In this document: piece by piece, positions 43,092-53,043 of the stretch
Numbering within the stretch: position 1 is the stretch's first letter
Layout: each line of letters opens with the position of its first letter
Assembly (NCBI RefSeq): GCF_003885045.1
Contig: NZ_RHJS01000002.1
Span: 806,001-870,000 of the forward strand
Origin: Schaedlerella arabinosiphila
GTDB taxonomy: Bacteria; Bacillota; Clostridia; Lachnospirales; Lachnospiraceae
DNA: 64,000 bases
Direction: 5' to 3'
Translations under genes and position numbers: made by a program
The notes under the pieces: generated by a model
Told to the model about the DNA's origin: nothing
The model's database searches: none
Seen by the model: the letters and a program-made list of their open reading frames with translations, nothing else

Positions 43092-44423
43092 TTATTCCTG
43101 TCCCGCTGCTTCAAAGCCAAGGAGATACAGATCCGAACGGTAGTTTTTTACAGTCAGCCGCAGTCCGTTCTCCGATACGTCCTGTTCCACTTCCAGAGCA
43201 GGATTCAGGGCGGTTACCGTTCTATGGAGTCCGGGGAGAGAGACCACATTGCAGCCTTCTTTCAGGCCGTCTATATAGAAATAAAGATCCCGGCCTTTTC
43301 TGGTATAATACACCTGTGTTCCATCCGCCCTGTGTTCCGAAAGCCTTTTGCTGCAGCGGGTGCCGTAGATCCCTTTCCCATTCACCTGCAGCCATCTGCC
43401 AAGCGTCAGAAGGCGCTTTACCTGTTCCGTGGGAATTGTTCCGTCGGCCTTTGGCCCGATGTTCAGGAGCAGATTGCCGTTATCTGCCACGGTGGCAACC
43501 AGCAGGCGGATCAGTTTGGGAAGGCTGATGAGCTGGTCGTCCCCTTCATTTTCATTATACCCGAAGGAGAGCCCCATTCCGCGGCACATTTCCCATTTTT
43601 GTGTTCGGTCTGCCTTTCCGTACTGGTACTCCTTTGTGAGAAAATCATGGTACAGCCCATTGAAACGGTCGTTGACCACTCCGTCTTCCACCGTATTATA
43701 ATAATGGGCCAGCAGATAAGGCATGGCATGCTCGCTTTGCTTCGGCCAGCCGATATCATTCCAGAGTACGGAGGGCCTGTATTTGTCCACCAGTTCCTTC
43801 ATCTGTTTATAAGAATAGTCCGCATACTCGAAGGTGGGACAGGCGTTGGAAAAATTTTCTCCTTCCACAAAGATGGGATCATTGGCAAACTGCCAGTCGA
43901 TCAGCCCGGAATAGTATAATCCCATCTTAAGGCCGGCACCTCGGACAGCCTCTGTCAGATCGCCGGTGATATCCCGGCAGGGTCCCATGCGGCCCGCATG
44001 AAACTTGGTATGCTCACTGGGATACAGGCAGAAACCGTCATGGTGTTTTGTTGTCAGCACAACATACTGTGCGCCGGCTTTTTGGAAAAGCTCCGCCCAT
44101 TCCCCGGGATTCCAGTTTTCCGCCTTCCACATGGGAATAAAGTCCTCATACCGGAACTCCCTGCCATATGTATTCATGTGGTGTTCGTAAGTGGGGCCCC
44201 TCCCCACATTGACCGAATTATAATACCATTCTGCGTAAGGGTTATTGCAAAACCACTGTTCGTCGCTGTCTACCTCTCCCAATTCCCATGTCCTCGGTGC
44301 AAATGCCGGGACGGAGTAGATGCCCCAGTGGATAAAAATTCCGAATTTGCAGTCTTCATACCATGCCGGAACCGTATGCTGTTTCACGGATTCCCAGGTT
44401 CCTGTATATCTTGTTTCATTCAT
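43092..44423 (-). CDS. alpha-L-fucosidase (GH29)
   Basis: 443 residues, cytoplasmic (no signal peptide). FGIFIHWGIYSVPAF at the start, TTKHHDGFCLYPS and SVLWNDIGWP, the latter with the GH29 nucleophile Asp. It removes alpha-fucose from oligosaccharides taken up by the transporter encoded upstream in the same operon. The order on the minus strand is binding protein, two permeases, fucosidase. Confidence 0.9.
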   Translation of the reverse strand: MNETRYTGTWESVKQHTVPAWYEDCKFGIFIHWGIYSVPAFAPRTWELGEVDSDEQWFCNNPYAEWYYNSVNVGRGPTYEHHMNTYGREFRYEDFIPMWKAENWNPGEWAELFQKAGAQYVVLTTKHHDGFCLYPSEHTKFHAGRMGPCRDITGDLTEAVRGAGLKMGLYYSGLIDWQFANDPIFVEGENFSNACPTFEYADYSYKQMKELVDKYRPSVLWNDIGWPKQSEHAMPYLLAHYYNTVEDGVVNDRFNGLYHDFLTKEYQYGKADRTQKWEMCRGMGLSFGYNENEGDDQLISLPKLIRLLVATVADNGNLLLNIGPKADGTIPTEQVKRLLTLGRWLQVNGKGIYGTRCSKRLSEHRADGTQVYYTRKGRDLYFYIDGLKEGCNVVSLPGLHRTVTALNPALEVEQDVSENGLRLTVKNYRSDLYLLGFEAAGQE

Positions 44424-44456
44424 AGCAAATACATGCTCCTTTCTTTTGCTCTGTTT

Positions 44457-44490
44457 GGAGCCGGTGACTTTTTGGTATTCACACGGCTCC
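44457..44490 (-). other. intercistronic hairpin before the fucosidase gene
   Basis: GGAGCCG (44457-44463) and CGGCTCC (44484-44490). With no T tract on the minus strand it is more likely an mRNA processing or stability stem than a terminator. Confidence 0.5.
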
Positions 44491-44501
44491 GTTTTTCTGT
44501 A

Positions 44502-45323
44502 TTACCCTTTGACTGCCCCCGCAGTCATGCCTGCAATGACCCATTTCTGTGCAAAGATATAAACCAGAATGACCGGCAGGGAAACCAGCACCACGTCCGC
44601 GCAGACCAGGTTCCAACTGCGGCTGAACTGCCCGTAAAAATTGTATACGGACAGGGGCAGGGTCCACTTGGAAGATGAATTTAACAGATACATGGGAATC
44701 TGCAGTTCATTCCATACCCACATAAAATTCAATACCCCCGTGGTCGCAAGGGCCGGCTTTAAGAGCGGAAAGACGACGGTGACAAACAGCTTCCATCCTA
44801 CCGCACCGTCCATGACTGCCGCCTCATCCAGTTCTCTCGGAATCCCTTTGATAAACCCGCTCAGCATCATCGTGGTGAAGGGCATATACAAAGCGGCATA
44901 GACCAGGCATAATCCGATCCGGCTGCCGTACATCCCGAGCTTCTGTAAAAGCTGGATCGTAGGAAGTGCCGTAAACGGCGCGATGATTCCAAGGGTAATG
45001 ATCTTATAGGTGATTCGGCATCCCCTGGTGTCCCTCCTGGCAATGATAAAGCTTAAAAATGCCGACAGGGACGTGATCAGAATGACGGACAGGAGAGTAA
45101 TAAACACACTGTTCCCGAGTGATCTGAAAAAATCCTTTTCCAGGACAGCTACATAATTCTCCGGATGCCATTCTCCCGGCAGGGAGATATTCAGATAAGA
45201 AGCCTCCCCTTTGCTCTTAAAGGAAGTCAGCAAAACCATCAGCATCGGGTAAATGGTAACAATGCTGAATATCCATAAAATAACCTCTAAAATTCGATTT
45301 ACCGTATTTTTTCTCTTCTTCAT
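44502..45323 (-). CDS. CUT1 sugar ABC transporter permease (MalG type)
   Basis: 273 residues with six hydrophobic segments and the EAA loop RELDEAAVMDGAVGWKLF with its Gly, where the ATPase docks. Ends GMTAGAVKG, typical of MalG-type subunits. One base separates it from the other permease. No ATPase is encoded here; a shared MsmK-type ATPase elsewhere is likely. Confidence 0.9.
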   Translation of the reverse strand: MKKRKNTVNRILEVILWIFSIVTIYPMLMVLLTSFKSKGEASYLNISLPGEWHPENYVAVLEKDFFRSLGNSVFITLLSVILITSLSAFLSFIIARRDTRGCRITYKIITLGIIAPFTALPTIQLLQKLGMYGSRIGLCLVYAALYMPFTTMMLSGFIKGIPRELDEAAVMDGAVGWKLFVTVVFPLLKPALATTGVLNFMWVWNELQIPMYLLNSSSKWTLPLSVYNFYGQFSRSWNLVCADVVLVSLPVILVYIFAQKWVIAGMTAGAVKG

Positions 45324-45324
45324 A

Positions 45325-46206
45325 TCACTCCACCGTCTCCCATCTGGAACTAAACTTCTGATACAGCATGGATACGATGATCAGCAGCAGTGTAAACACC
45401 AGATTAACAGCTACCGACTGTGCATACCTTCCCGCCGACATCTCGTTCATCATCAAGGTTCCAAAACTCTCCGTTGCGTTTCCGGGGCCTCCGCCGGTCA
45501 TAACATAGATCAGGTCAAACATTTTCAGCCCATAGATCAGGCTGAATAAGATGTTTACATTGACCGTAGGCATGATCAGCGGCAGTGTGATTTTGCGAAA
45601 CATCTGCCATTCGGTAGCGCCGTCCAGCATGGCCGCCTCGATATAGTCAGAAGAAACGGACTGCATGCCCGCCAGCGTGATGATAATGGCATACCCCACA
45701 TTTCTCCAGACCTCCGCCATACTGATGGCGAAAACCGCCGTCCCTCTGGAGCCAAGCCACTGGATATTGGCGATTCCGAACAGATTTAAAATATTGTTCA
45801 GAGTGCCGTGCCTTGTCTGGAAGACCGCGCTGAAGATCAGGCCGACAACCAGGCAGGAAAAAACCGACGGAATAAAATAAACCGTACGCAACGCAGTCCG
45901 GCTCCTTATATCTCTGTTCAGGATATACGCGAACACAAACCCCAGGAGCGTGACCATCACTGTTTTGACCCCTGCATAGATCAGCGTATTGACAAAAGCG
46001 ACCGGAACCTTAGAGCTTTGGATAATAGATAAAATATTTTCCAGGCCAACGAATTTCAGGTCACTCGTCCTTGCAGCGCTCCAGTTTGTAAATGCATAAT
46101 AATATCCGGCTGTAGACGGGATAATAAAAAAGATTGTAAAAACGACGGCAGGAATGACGGCCAGATAAAGCGGATAGATCTTTTTTCTGTTCATATGTAC
46201 CTCCAA
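45325..46206 (-). CDS. CUT1 sugar ABC transporter permease (MalF/UgpA type)
   Basis: 293 residues, six hydrophobic segments, EAA loop SDYIEAAMLDGATEWQMF and the TGGGPGNATESFGT stretch typical of UgpA/LplB-type permeases. Pairs with the following MalG-type protein to form the channel. Confidence 0.9.
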   Translation of the reverse strand: MEVHMNRKKIYPLYLAVIPAVVFTIFFIIPSTAGYYYAFTNWSAARTSDLKFVGLENILSIIQSSKVPVAFVNTLIYAGVKTVMVTLLGFVFAYILNRDIRSRTALRTVYFIPSVFSCLVVGLIFSAVFQTRHGTLNNILNLFGIANIQWLGSRGTAVFAISMAEVWRNVGYAIIITLAGMQSVSSDYIEAAMLDGATEWQMFRKITLPLIMPTVNVNILFSLIYGLKMFDLIYVMTGGGPGNATESFGTLMMNEMSAGRYAQSVAVNLVFTLLLIIVSMLYQKFSSRWETVE

Positions 46207-46230
46207 TTCAGTAAAACAAAGCGTATATTA

Positions 46231-46267
46231 CAGTTTCAGGTTTGAGATATCCTCAAACCTGAAACTG
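46231..46267 (-). other. 16-bp perfect stem between binding protein and permease genes
   Basis: CAGTTTCAGGTTTGAG (46231-46246) with its exact complement (46252-46267), 5-nt loop. Such stems protect the upstream message and let the binding protein be made in excess over the membrane subunits. Confidence 0.7.
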
Positions 46268-46295
46268 CTGAAAACATGATTATCTCTTATCCTAT

Positions 46296-47627
46296 TTATT
46301 CCTGCTCAAATGATTTCAATGTGGCGATCCGGTCGTCGTCGATCAGCTTGATACATTCCTCGACTGTAATGTCGCCGGACATCAACTGGAGCAGCGCCTT
46401 GCCGCCCTCCCCCTGGTTGTATCCTACGATCTTGGGCTGTGCTGAAGAAGCGCGGATCAACTGGTCTACACTGTCCTTATTCTCCTCATACTGGGTGGAG
46501 TTTACATTTGTAGTCTGACCTTTGAATACGGCAGCCGTGGAGATTCCGTCAAATGCCTGATTATAATTCTCCGGCACGGACATGAAGTTGATAAAATCCT
46601 TGGCTTCTTCTACATGATCTCCATTTTTATTTGCCATCATCAGATTGACATTGCCGCCCTCATAGGTTCCTTCCTCACAGGTTCCCATAAATACCGGCAT
46701 AATGCCGAAATCTTCCCCAGCATAATCATAGGATTCGCTGTCATAATCCGTATCAAACCAGGTATCCCAGCAGAACAGCATGGCCGCTTCTCCGGTGCCT
46801 AAGACCTCACTGCAGTAATCCCATGTGTCGGATGCAAAATTCTTTCCAAAGTAGCCTTTTTCCGCGGCAGAGAGGAACCATTCACACATGGAGGTAAATT
46901 CCGGGATTTCCGCGTAGGTAAGCTCCCCGGCGTTGAGCTGTTCGATATATTCCGGATGCTCCTCCAAAACCGGGTCCAGCGCAAACTGGTACAGGATCGG
47001 CCAGCTGTCCGCAGCCGCCAGATAGATGGGCTGTATATCATTTTCCAGCAGCTTGTCGCAGACCTTGTCAAATTCTTCCTGTGTCTTAGGCTGGCTGATT
47101 CCAAGCTCATCGAAGATTTTTTTGTTGTAGAAGCATCCCGAATTGGAAGCCTCCCAGAAAGGAAGTCCGATGATCTTGTCATTGTAGGTCGCCTGGGGCA
47201 GTACGGAATCCTGGATATCCGATACCCACTCGGCGTCCGTCCAGTCTACGAAGTTTTCCTCCGGGTTGAAGTTTTTCAGATTGCTGTTTCCGAAGTGTAC
47301 ATACAGATCCGGAATATCGCCGGTGGTAAACTTGGTAAGCGCGATGGTTTCCGCATTATCCGTATCCAGACCCTGCTGGTCGATCTTGTTTCCGCTTTCT
47401 TCCTCCCAGAGGGAAATGATCTTCTGCATGTAGGGCTTGGCCATATCATCTGCATTGCAGTACAGCGTCAGGGTTACGCCGCCGCCGGTATTGGAAGCGC
47501 TTTCTGTCTCTGCCTGTTCAGAACTCTCCCCATTGCTTCCGGAACCGCCCCCGCTGCCTCCTCCGCAGCCGTACAGAGTCACAACAGCCAACATACCTGT
47601 CAACAGCAGCACCATTTTTCTTTTCAT
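46296..47627 (-). CDS. extracellular sugar-binding lipoprotein (CUT1)
   Basis: 443 residues with a lipoprotein signal ending in the lipobox TLYGC (Cys near 21), a Gly/Ser linker, then a type 1 solute-binding domain (VTLTLYCNADDMAKPYMQKI; LPFWEASNSGCFYNKKIFDEL is at about 155-175 in part). It catches the oligosaccharide, probably fucosylated given the fucosidase, and hands it to the two permeases. Confidence 0.9.
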   Translation of the reverse strand: MKRKMVLLLTGMLAVVTLYGCGGGSGGGSGSNGESSEQAETESASNTGGGVTLTLYCNADDMAKPYMQKIISLWEEESGNKIDQQGLDTDNAETIALTKFTTGDIPDLYVHFGNSNLKNFNPEENFVDWTDAEWVSDIQDSVLPQATYNDKIIGLPFWEASNSGCFYNKKIFDELGISQPKTQEEFDKVCDKLLENDIQPIYLAAADSWPILYQFALDPVLEEHPEYIEQLNAGELTYAEIPEFTSMCEWFLSAAEKGYFGKNFASDTWDYCSEVLGTGEAAMLFCWDTWFDTDYDSESYDYAGEDFGIMPVFMGTCEEGTYEGGNVNLMMANKNGDHVEEAKDFINFMSVPENYNQAFDGISTAAVFKGQTTNVNSTQYEENKDSVDQLIRASSAQPKIVGYNQGEGGKALLQLMSGDITVEECIKLIDDDRIATLKSFEQE

Positions 47628-47827
47628 GTCTTTTCCTCCTTAAACGTATTGGTTTCGAACAGCAAGCAGGACAGGAATACAGTTGTTCCAGCATAGACCG
47701 TCTCTTGCTGTTCTGTGATTTAGCAATATTATACAAAGACGGAATATTTTCCACCATGGACATTTGTCGGTTTTCACATGTACTTTTTGCTGATTTGCAT
47801 ATTAGCCGTCTTTTTTTGATTGGAATG

Positions 47828-47836
47828 TGGTATAAT
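47828..47836 (+). promoter_or_regulatory. extended -10 promoter of the two-component operon
   Basis: TGGTATAAT (47828-47836), an extended -10 with no good -35, about 55 bp before the kinase start. The divergent binding protein gene has its own -10 candidate (TATAAT on the minus strand at about 47730). Confidence 0.45.
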
Positions 47837-47889
47837 AAGCAGCAGAAATACATCATGAAACATTAGTTTTTCCGTAATTGGAGTGATTT

Positions 47890-49815
47890 ATGAAATTTAG
47901 AAAACTGTCATTTCAGAAAAAAATATATATTTCCTGCTTTGCGCTGAATCTGGTTCTTCTGCTGTCCTGTTCGATCTTCTTTTATTACTATACGGCAGAT
48001 TCTCTCAGGGAAAATACGCAGGACACGATCGTAGGAAATGCATCCATGCTGTGCAAGGAGCTGGATATGCTTTTACGCATTGGAGACAATACATTAAAAG
48101 ATCTGCAGACGGATTCCTCCCTGATCTCGATCTCCAGAAATATCGGGGATTCCTCCGAAAACTACTTTGCCAATCATGTTTCTGAGAGATATTTGTTTCA
48201 AAATGCATTCCGCTCCGTTTTGATTTCTCAGAATCTGAAAGGGTCCATCAGCTATATAAGCGGTTTTTATGACAACGTCGGAGTGTCCGCTTCCGCCGGT
48301 GCGTCCAGGAATATTTCCAAAGTGAATCTGAAAAAAATAAAGGAGTTGGAAAGCCTGATGGAGAACACCTCCTTTTCCTCTTACCTTCCGCCCCATGAGG
48401 ATTACTGGGGACAGGGAAAAACCGTATTTTCCGTAGTCCGCGTTATGCGTGACACATACCACAGATACGGGCTTCTGATTCTGGATTTTGACATCTCTTA
48501 TTTCGCAGATTTTTTGGAGGATTTTGAAAATCCGGATGATTTTTCCATTGCCATACTGGATGAGGAGCAGAACTTCGTATATTCAAGCGATTCAGAGCAG
48601 GATCAGGAACACTTTTATGAGTCCTGCAGGGAAGCGCTGCAGTCCCGCAGCAGAACCTTTTCCTGTGACCAAATGAGTATCAGCGGCCTGGAAGTGTCCG
48701 GGGCAGCAGGGTGGACGTTTATACTCAGCAGCAGTATCGCGGGATACCTGGTTTCAAAAAAATCTACGCTGGTCATTGCCGCTGCAATGTTCTTTATCCT
48801 GTTTCTCATCACCGCCGCTTTTTTGTTCCTGATGTCTCACGGGCTGACCAGGCCGCTAAAGCAGCTTGTGAGCCAGTTAAAGAACCTGGAACCGGGAAGA
48901 AATATCAATATGCAGGCAGTATCCTCGGATAATGAGATCACAATTCTGGCGAACGCAATCCAGGCATTTCTGGCAGAAATATATGACCAGAACCAACGGC
49001 TTACGGAGGCGCACCGGCGCACGCTCCAGGCACACTACGACGCAATGGAGGCACAGTTGAACCCGCATTTTCTGTATAATACGCTCTCAGTCATCGGTAT
49101 GACAGGATTAAGCGGCGGCAATACGGCGGTCTCGGATATGTGCAGCCAACTGTCCAGCCTGCTCCGCTACTCATTGTCCTATATCGGGCAGAGCGTCCGG
49201 CTGGAACAGGAGATCACCAATGCCGGGAGCTACCTCTATATCATGAAAATGAGATACGAAGAAAAGCTGGAATATGAATGGGAGCTGGATGATTCACTGA
49301 ACAGGATCTCCGTCCCCAAGCTGATCCTTCAGCCGCTCGTTGAGAACTGCTTTCATCACGGCTTCCAGCAGACGGAGCAGGAGATCTGCCCGCCGTGGAA
49401 GATCCGGATTCGCTCTTTTCAGGACGATACCTGCTGGTATCTTTCCGTGATCAATAACGGCGCGCCTTTTAAAGAAGAAAATCTGGAGCGCCTGCGCCTG
49501 CGGCTGGAACAGTTCCGGTTTCCGGAATATGAAGAAGACATGGGGAACACTCTGCAGGCACACCAGGGCTTTGGCCTTGAAAATACGATCCTGCGGCTGA
49601 ATATCTATTACCGGGGGGAACAATATTTCAGGGCAGGTACGACAAGGCAGGGAGAAACGGCCGTGACCATCGGCGGGCCGCTCCATCCAAAGAAACCGTT
49701 TGTTGCTGTCCAGGGAACTTTCAAAGGAGGAACGCATGATACAAGTTATGATCGTAGAAGACGAACCTGCGATTGCCAGGGGGCTGTCCCTGATGATCAG
49801 CCGGAATTATCCTGA
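47890..49815 (+). CDS. YesM-type sensor histidine kinase
   Basis: 641 residues. A membrane helix at about 14-35, an extracellular dCache-like sensor to about 290, a second helix about 293-315, HAMP (SHGLTRPLKQLVSQLK), the phosphoacceptor region AQLNPHFLYNTLSVIGM, N box LILQPLVENCFHHGF and G box GFGLENTILRL. It senses the sugar or the loaded binding protein and drives the YesN-type regulator. Its last 26 codons overlap the regulator gene by 80 bp in another frame, an unusually long overlap. Confidence 0.9.
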   Translation: MKFRKLSFQKKIYISCFALNLVLLLSCSIFFYYYTADSLRENTQDTIVGNASMLCKELDMLLRIGDNTLKDLQTDSSLISISRNIGDSSENYFANHVSERYLFQNAFRSVLISQNLKGSISYISGFYDNVGVSASAGASRNISKVNLKKIKELESLMENTSFSSYLPPHEDYWGQGKTVFSVVRVMRDTYHRYGLLILDFDISYFADFLEDFENPDDFSIAILDEEQNFVYSSDSEQDQEHFYESCREALQSRSRTFSCDQMSISGLEVSGAAGWTFILSSSIAGYLVSKKSTLVIAAAMFFILFLITAAFLFLMSHGLTRPLKQLVSQLKNLEPGRNINMQAVSSDNEITILANAIQAFLAEIYDQNQRLTEAHRRTLQAHYDAMEAQLNPHFLYNTLSVIGMTGLSGGNTAVSDMCSQLSSLLRYSLSYIGQSVRLEQEITNAGSYLYIMKMRYEEKLEYEWELDDSLNRISVPKLILQPLVENCFHHGFQQTEQEICPPWKIRIRSFQDDTCWYLSVINNGAPFKEENLERLRLRLEQFRFPEYEEDMGNTLQAHQGFGLENTILRLNIYYRGEQYFRAGTTRQGETAVTIGGPLHPKKPFVAVQGTFKGGTHDTSYDRRRRTCDCQGAVPDDQPELS

Positions 49816-51289
49816 CTTTCAGGTGATCGGTACGGCCGGAAACGGAAAAGAAGGGGTTCAAAAAATTCTCGCTCTGACGCCGGATCTTATATTCGCTGAT
49901 ATCAACATGCCGGTCATGAACGGGCTGGATATGATCCGCCAGGTTCAGGAAGCCGGTTTTTTTACAAGGTGTGTGATCCTGACCGGATACGCGGAATTTG
50001 AATATGCACGCACCGCCATCCATCTGGGGGTTACGGATTTTCTCTTAAAGCCCATCTCGTCAGATACACTGGATGAGATCCTGATTTCCTGCAGGCAAAA
50101 GAACCAGAAGGAACTGCGGATTCTGCAGGCAGAATATCTGCAGCGCTGCATGCACCACAGCTCTGGGGCGTCGGATATGAAAAATCCGCTTACCGGTTAT
50201 ACATGTACCTTGATGCTGGTCCTGTCCGGCCCGGTCTGCGGCAATATTTATAATGAAGTGCTGTTTGATTCCGTTCCGGTATCTATAGATACGGGAATCA
50301 GGCAGGAGATAGAGGACACATTTCAAGCCGCCTTTTTCCCGCTTCGGGGGAGGCACTATAATGAATGTCTTTGCGCCCTTGTATCTCCAAACCTGCAGCC
50401 TGTCGATGTAAAAGCGGCGGCCAGGAAGCTGTATGCCTCCTTTCCCTCCTCCGGCACGTACAGGAACCTGTTCATTTCGGAACAGGCCGTTGACGGCAGG
50501 GGAATCCATGAGCTGTCGCGAAACATGTACCTGTATGCGTTGCTGCGGAATCCTTTTGGCTTCGGTCAGATTGACATGGTCAGGCAGATCCCTGACGATA
50601 AGATCCGCATTTCCAGAGAAATCAGGCAGATCTGCCTGGACATTGGGGAGCACCCTGACCAGGAAACGCTTCGTGAAGCCATTCATGGGATGCTTCAGCT
50701 CTGCCGGGAGGAAAAGGTTACCCAGCTTCAGCTCACGTCCGATCTGCGCTATTTCATCAAAACGGTGGTCCCTGGTTCTCTGGATGAGCAGATGATTTAT
50801 CCGGATGCTGCGGAAATCGTCTCCTCCTGTTTTTCTTATGAGGAACTGGAACAGGATCTGTTCTTTGAACTGGAACGGCTCTGCAACCTCAATACGCCCG
50901 GCCTGGCAAACAGCGAGCAGTCTCTTGCAAAACAGGTGCGGAACTGGTTGGATATGAACTTTACGTCTCAGATTACGTTTAAAATTTTCCAGGATATCTT
51001 CGGGCACAATGAAAAATATATTTCTACCCTGTTTAAGGCCGAATTTGGGATTTCACCCATCAAATATCTGGGGAACCTCCGGCTGGACATGGCCCGGAAG
51101 CTGATCCGCAATAATCCGGATCTCTTATTAAAGGATGTGGCTGAGATGGTCGGATACACGGATGCGTTTTACTTCAGCCGGGTTTTCAAATCCCACGAAG
51201 GAATCTCTCCCAGCCAGTATGCCAAGCTGATGAAAGAAACCTGCAGAGGTCCGGAACCGCAGGCTAAAGCCGGCCGCGATTCCGAATAG
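49736..51289 (+). CDS. YesN-type response regulator with AraC DNA-binding domain
   Basis: 517 residues from ATG 49736 behind AAAGGAGG. Receiver domain with Glu8, Asp9 and the phosphoacceptor Asp55 (LIFADINMPVMNG), Lys in LLKP; a helical middle; and a C-terminal AraC pair of helix-turn-helix motifs (TFKIFQDIFGHNEKYISTLF; KDVAEMVGYTDAFYFSRVFK). It should activate the divergent transporter/fucosidase operon. Confidence 0.92.
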   Translation: MIQVMIVEDEPAIARGLSLMISRNYPDFQVIGTAGNGKEGVQKILALTPDLIFADINMPVMNGLDMIRQVQEAGFFTRCVILTGYAEFEYARTAIHLGVTDFLLKPISSDTLDEILISCRQKNQKELRILQAEYLQRCMHHSSGASDMKNPLTGYTCTLMLVLSGPVCGNIYNEVLFDSVPVSIDTGIRQEIEDTFQAAFFPLRGRHYNECLCALVSPNLQPVDVKAAARKLYASFPSSGTYRNLFISEQAVDGRGIHELSRNMYLYALLRNPFGFGQIDMVRQIPDDKIRISREIRQICLDIGEHPDQETLREAIHGMLQLCREEKVTQLQLTSDLRYFIKTVVPGSLDEQMIYPDAAEIVSSCFSYEELEQDLFFELERLCNLNTPGLANSEQSLAKQVRNWLDMNFTSQITFKIFQDIFGHNEKYISTLFKAEFGISPIKYLGNLRLDMARKLIRNNPDLLLKDVAEMVGYTDAFYFSRVFKSHEGISPSQYAKLMKETCRGPEPQAKAGRDSE

Positions 51290-51308
51290 TCACAAAAAAT
51301 CCATCCCC

Positions 51309-52955
51309 CTACTTCCGAAAGATCACCGATTCATAAGGCCGGAGCACAGGCCCCCGGTAGCCGCCTTCCCGGTCGTAGGAGGACAAAAGAACCTCCCCGG
51401 CGCCGTCCAGCAGGGCGGCCGGGATCTCATGCTCCTGACGGGAGAAATTGTGGAATGCCAGCAGGGTTTCCTCTGCCGTGCTTCTGGTCAGAGCGAACAG
51501 ATCTTCCTGTCCTGTTTCCAGGAAAACCAGATCCCCCCGGGATAAGGCCGGGGATTCTTTGCGCAGTGCGATCAGCTTCCGGTAGCACTGGTAGACCGAG
51601 TGGGAATCCCGGCGTTGGGTTTCCACGTTGATCTCCCTGGTATTGGGATTGGTTTTCAGCCAGGGGGTGCCGGAAGTAAAGCCGCCTGTCTCGGAATTGT
51701 CCCACTGCATGGGAGTCCGGGCATTGTCCCGGCTTTCAAGCTGCGCCTGGGCCAGGGCGGCCTCCGGGGTCATGCCGGAAAGCAGGTACTGCTGGTACTG
51801 ATCCCTGGTGCTGGGATCGTCATAATCTTCGATGGAGGGCAGTTTTACGTTGGTCATCCCGATCTCCTCGCCCTGGTATACATAGGGCGTGCCCGGCAGG
51901 CTGTGAAGGAACATGGCCAGAAACTTCGCGGAGACCTCCCAGTACTCCCCGTCGTCGCCGTAGAGGGACACCTGCCGGGGCTTGTCGTGGTTGCTGAAAA
52001 ACCTTGCCCACCAGCCGTCCTCCTTCATGGCCTGATAGGTTTCCTCAATATCCTTTTTCAGCCTTTTTGGCGACCAGGTGTCGATCTCTGTTTTCGGAAG
52101 CACGAAGGGGATCACCATGTCAAATTCTTCCCGGTCCGTTTTCACATAATTGCCCAGCTCTTCTACGGTGGGCGCCGCTACCTCGCCGACAGTCAGGATA
52201 TTGCGGGGGGCAAACACCCGCCGGTTCATTTCCCGGATATAGGCGTGTGTGCCCGGACGGCAGATCAGGCAGTCCGGAAAGGAGTAGCCGTCCGGCCGGG
52301 GCGGCAGCGTGGAATCGGGGAAATCCAGGGGCTTGTCCAGGTAGCTGATGGCGTCCACCCGGAAGCCTTCCACCCCTTTGTCCACCCACCAGTTCATCAT
52401 TCCAATGACCTCATCCCGAAGCTCCTGGCAGGCCCAGTTCAAGTCCGGCTGCTTTTTGGAAAAGTAATGGAAATAATATTGGCCCCGTTCGGGTACATAT
52501 TCCCAGGCGCTCCCGCCGAAAGCGGAAGCCCAGTTGTTTGGTTCATGGCCGTCCACCGGGTCGCGCCAGATGTAATAATCGGATTTGGGATTCTCCCTGG
52601 ACGACCGGGATTCGATGAACCAGGGATGCTCATCTGAGGAATGATTTACCACCAGGTCCATGATCACGCGGATACCCTTCTGCCTGCAGGCGTCCCGCAG
52701 GCGGTCCCAGTCCTCCATGGTGCCAAATTCCTCCATGATCTCCTGATAGCCGGAAATATCATAGCCGTTATCGTCATTGGGCGAGCGGTAGACCGGGGAA
52801 AGCCACAGGGCGTTGATGCCCAGCTCCTCCAGGTAGTCCAGCTTCTGCAAAATACCGGGCAGGTCCCCGATGCCGTCCCCGTTGGAATCATAAAAGCTTC
52901 GGGGGTAGATCTGGTAAACGACCAGGTCTTTGATCCAACTTTTCTGTTCTGTCAT
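51309..52955 (-). CDS. GH13 alpha-glucosidase (oligo-1,6-glucosidase type)
   Basis: 548 residues from ATG 52955 behind GGAGGAAT. The four GH13 regions are present: MDLVVNHSSDEH, GFRVDAISYL with the nucleophile Asp, LTVGEVAAPTVEEL with the acid Glu, and FFSNHDKPRQ. KDLVVYQIYPRSFYDSNGDG at the start is typical of GH13_31. Cytoplasmic; releases glucose from isomaltose-like sugars or hydrolyses sucrose/trehalose phosphates. Convergent with the regulator gene and divergent from the MerR-permease gene. Confidence 0.9.
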   Translation of the reverse strand: MTEQKSWIKDLVVYQIYPRSFYDSNGDGIGDLPGILQKLDYLEELGINALWLSPVYRSPNDDNGYDISGYQEIMEEFGTMEDWDRLRDACRQKGIRVIMDLVVNHSSDEHPWFIESRSSRENPKSDYYIWRDPVDGHEPNNWASAFGGSAWEYVPERGQYYFHYFSKKQPDLNWACQELRDEVIGMMNWWVDKGVEGFRVDAISYLDKPLDFPDSTLPPRPDGYSFPDCLICRPGTHAYIREMNRRVFAPRNILTVGEVAAPTVEELGNYVKTDREEFDMVIPFVLPKTEIDTWSPKRLKKDIEETYQAMKEDGWWARFFSNHDKPRQVSLYGDDGEYWEVSAKFLAMFLHSLPGTPYVYQGEEIGMTNVKLPSIEDYDDPSTRDQYQQYLLSGMTPEAALAQAQLESRDNARTPMQWDNSETGGFTSGTPWLKTNPNTREINVETQRRDSHSVYQCYRKLIALRKESPALSRGDLVFLETGQEDLFALTRSTAEETLLAFHNFSRQEHEIPAALLDGAGEVLLSSYDREGGYRGPVLRPYESVIFRK

Positions 52956-53043
52956 AAGTATTCCTCCTAGTGCTGTATTTTTTCCATTATATACCTTTTT
53001 GGAAGGAATAGTAACCTCAGAAAGCTTTTTTTTCACAAAATAC

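Noticed and set aside
42768..43919. 383-codon frame on the + strand
   Set aside because: Runs antisense through two clear genes, the antitoxin and the fucosidase, so it cannot be a real gene.
51600..52637. 345-codon frame on the + strand
   Set aside because: Lies wholly antisense to the GH13 gene, which has all four catalytic regions; the shadow frame is rich in Gly, Pro and His and has no ribosome site.
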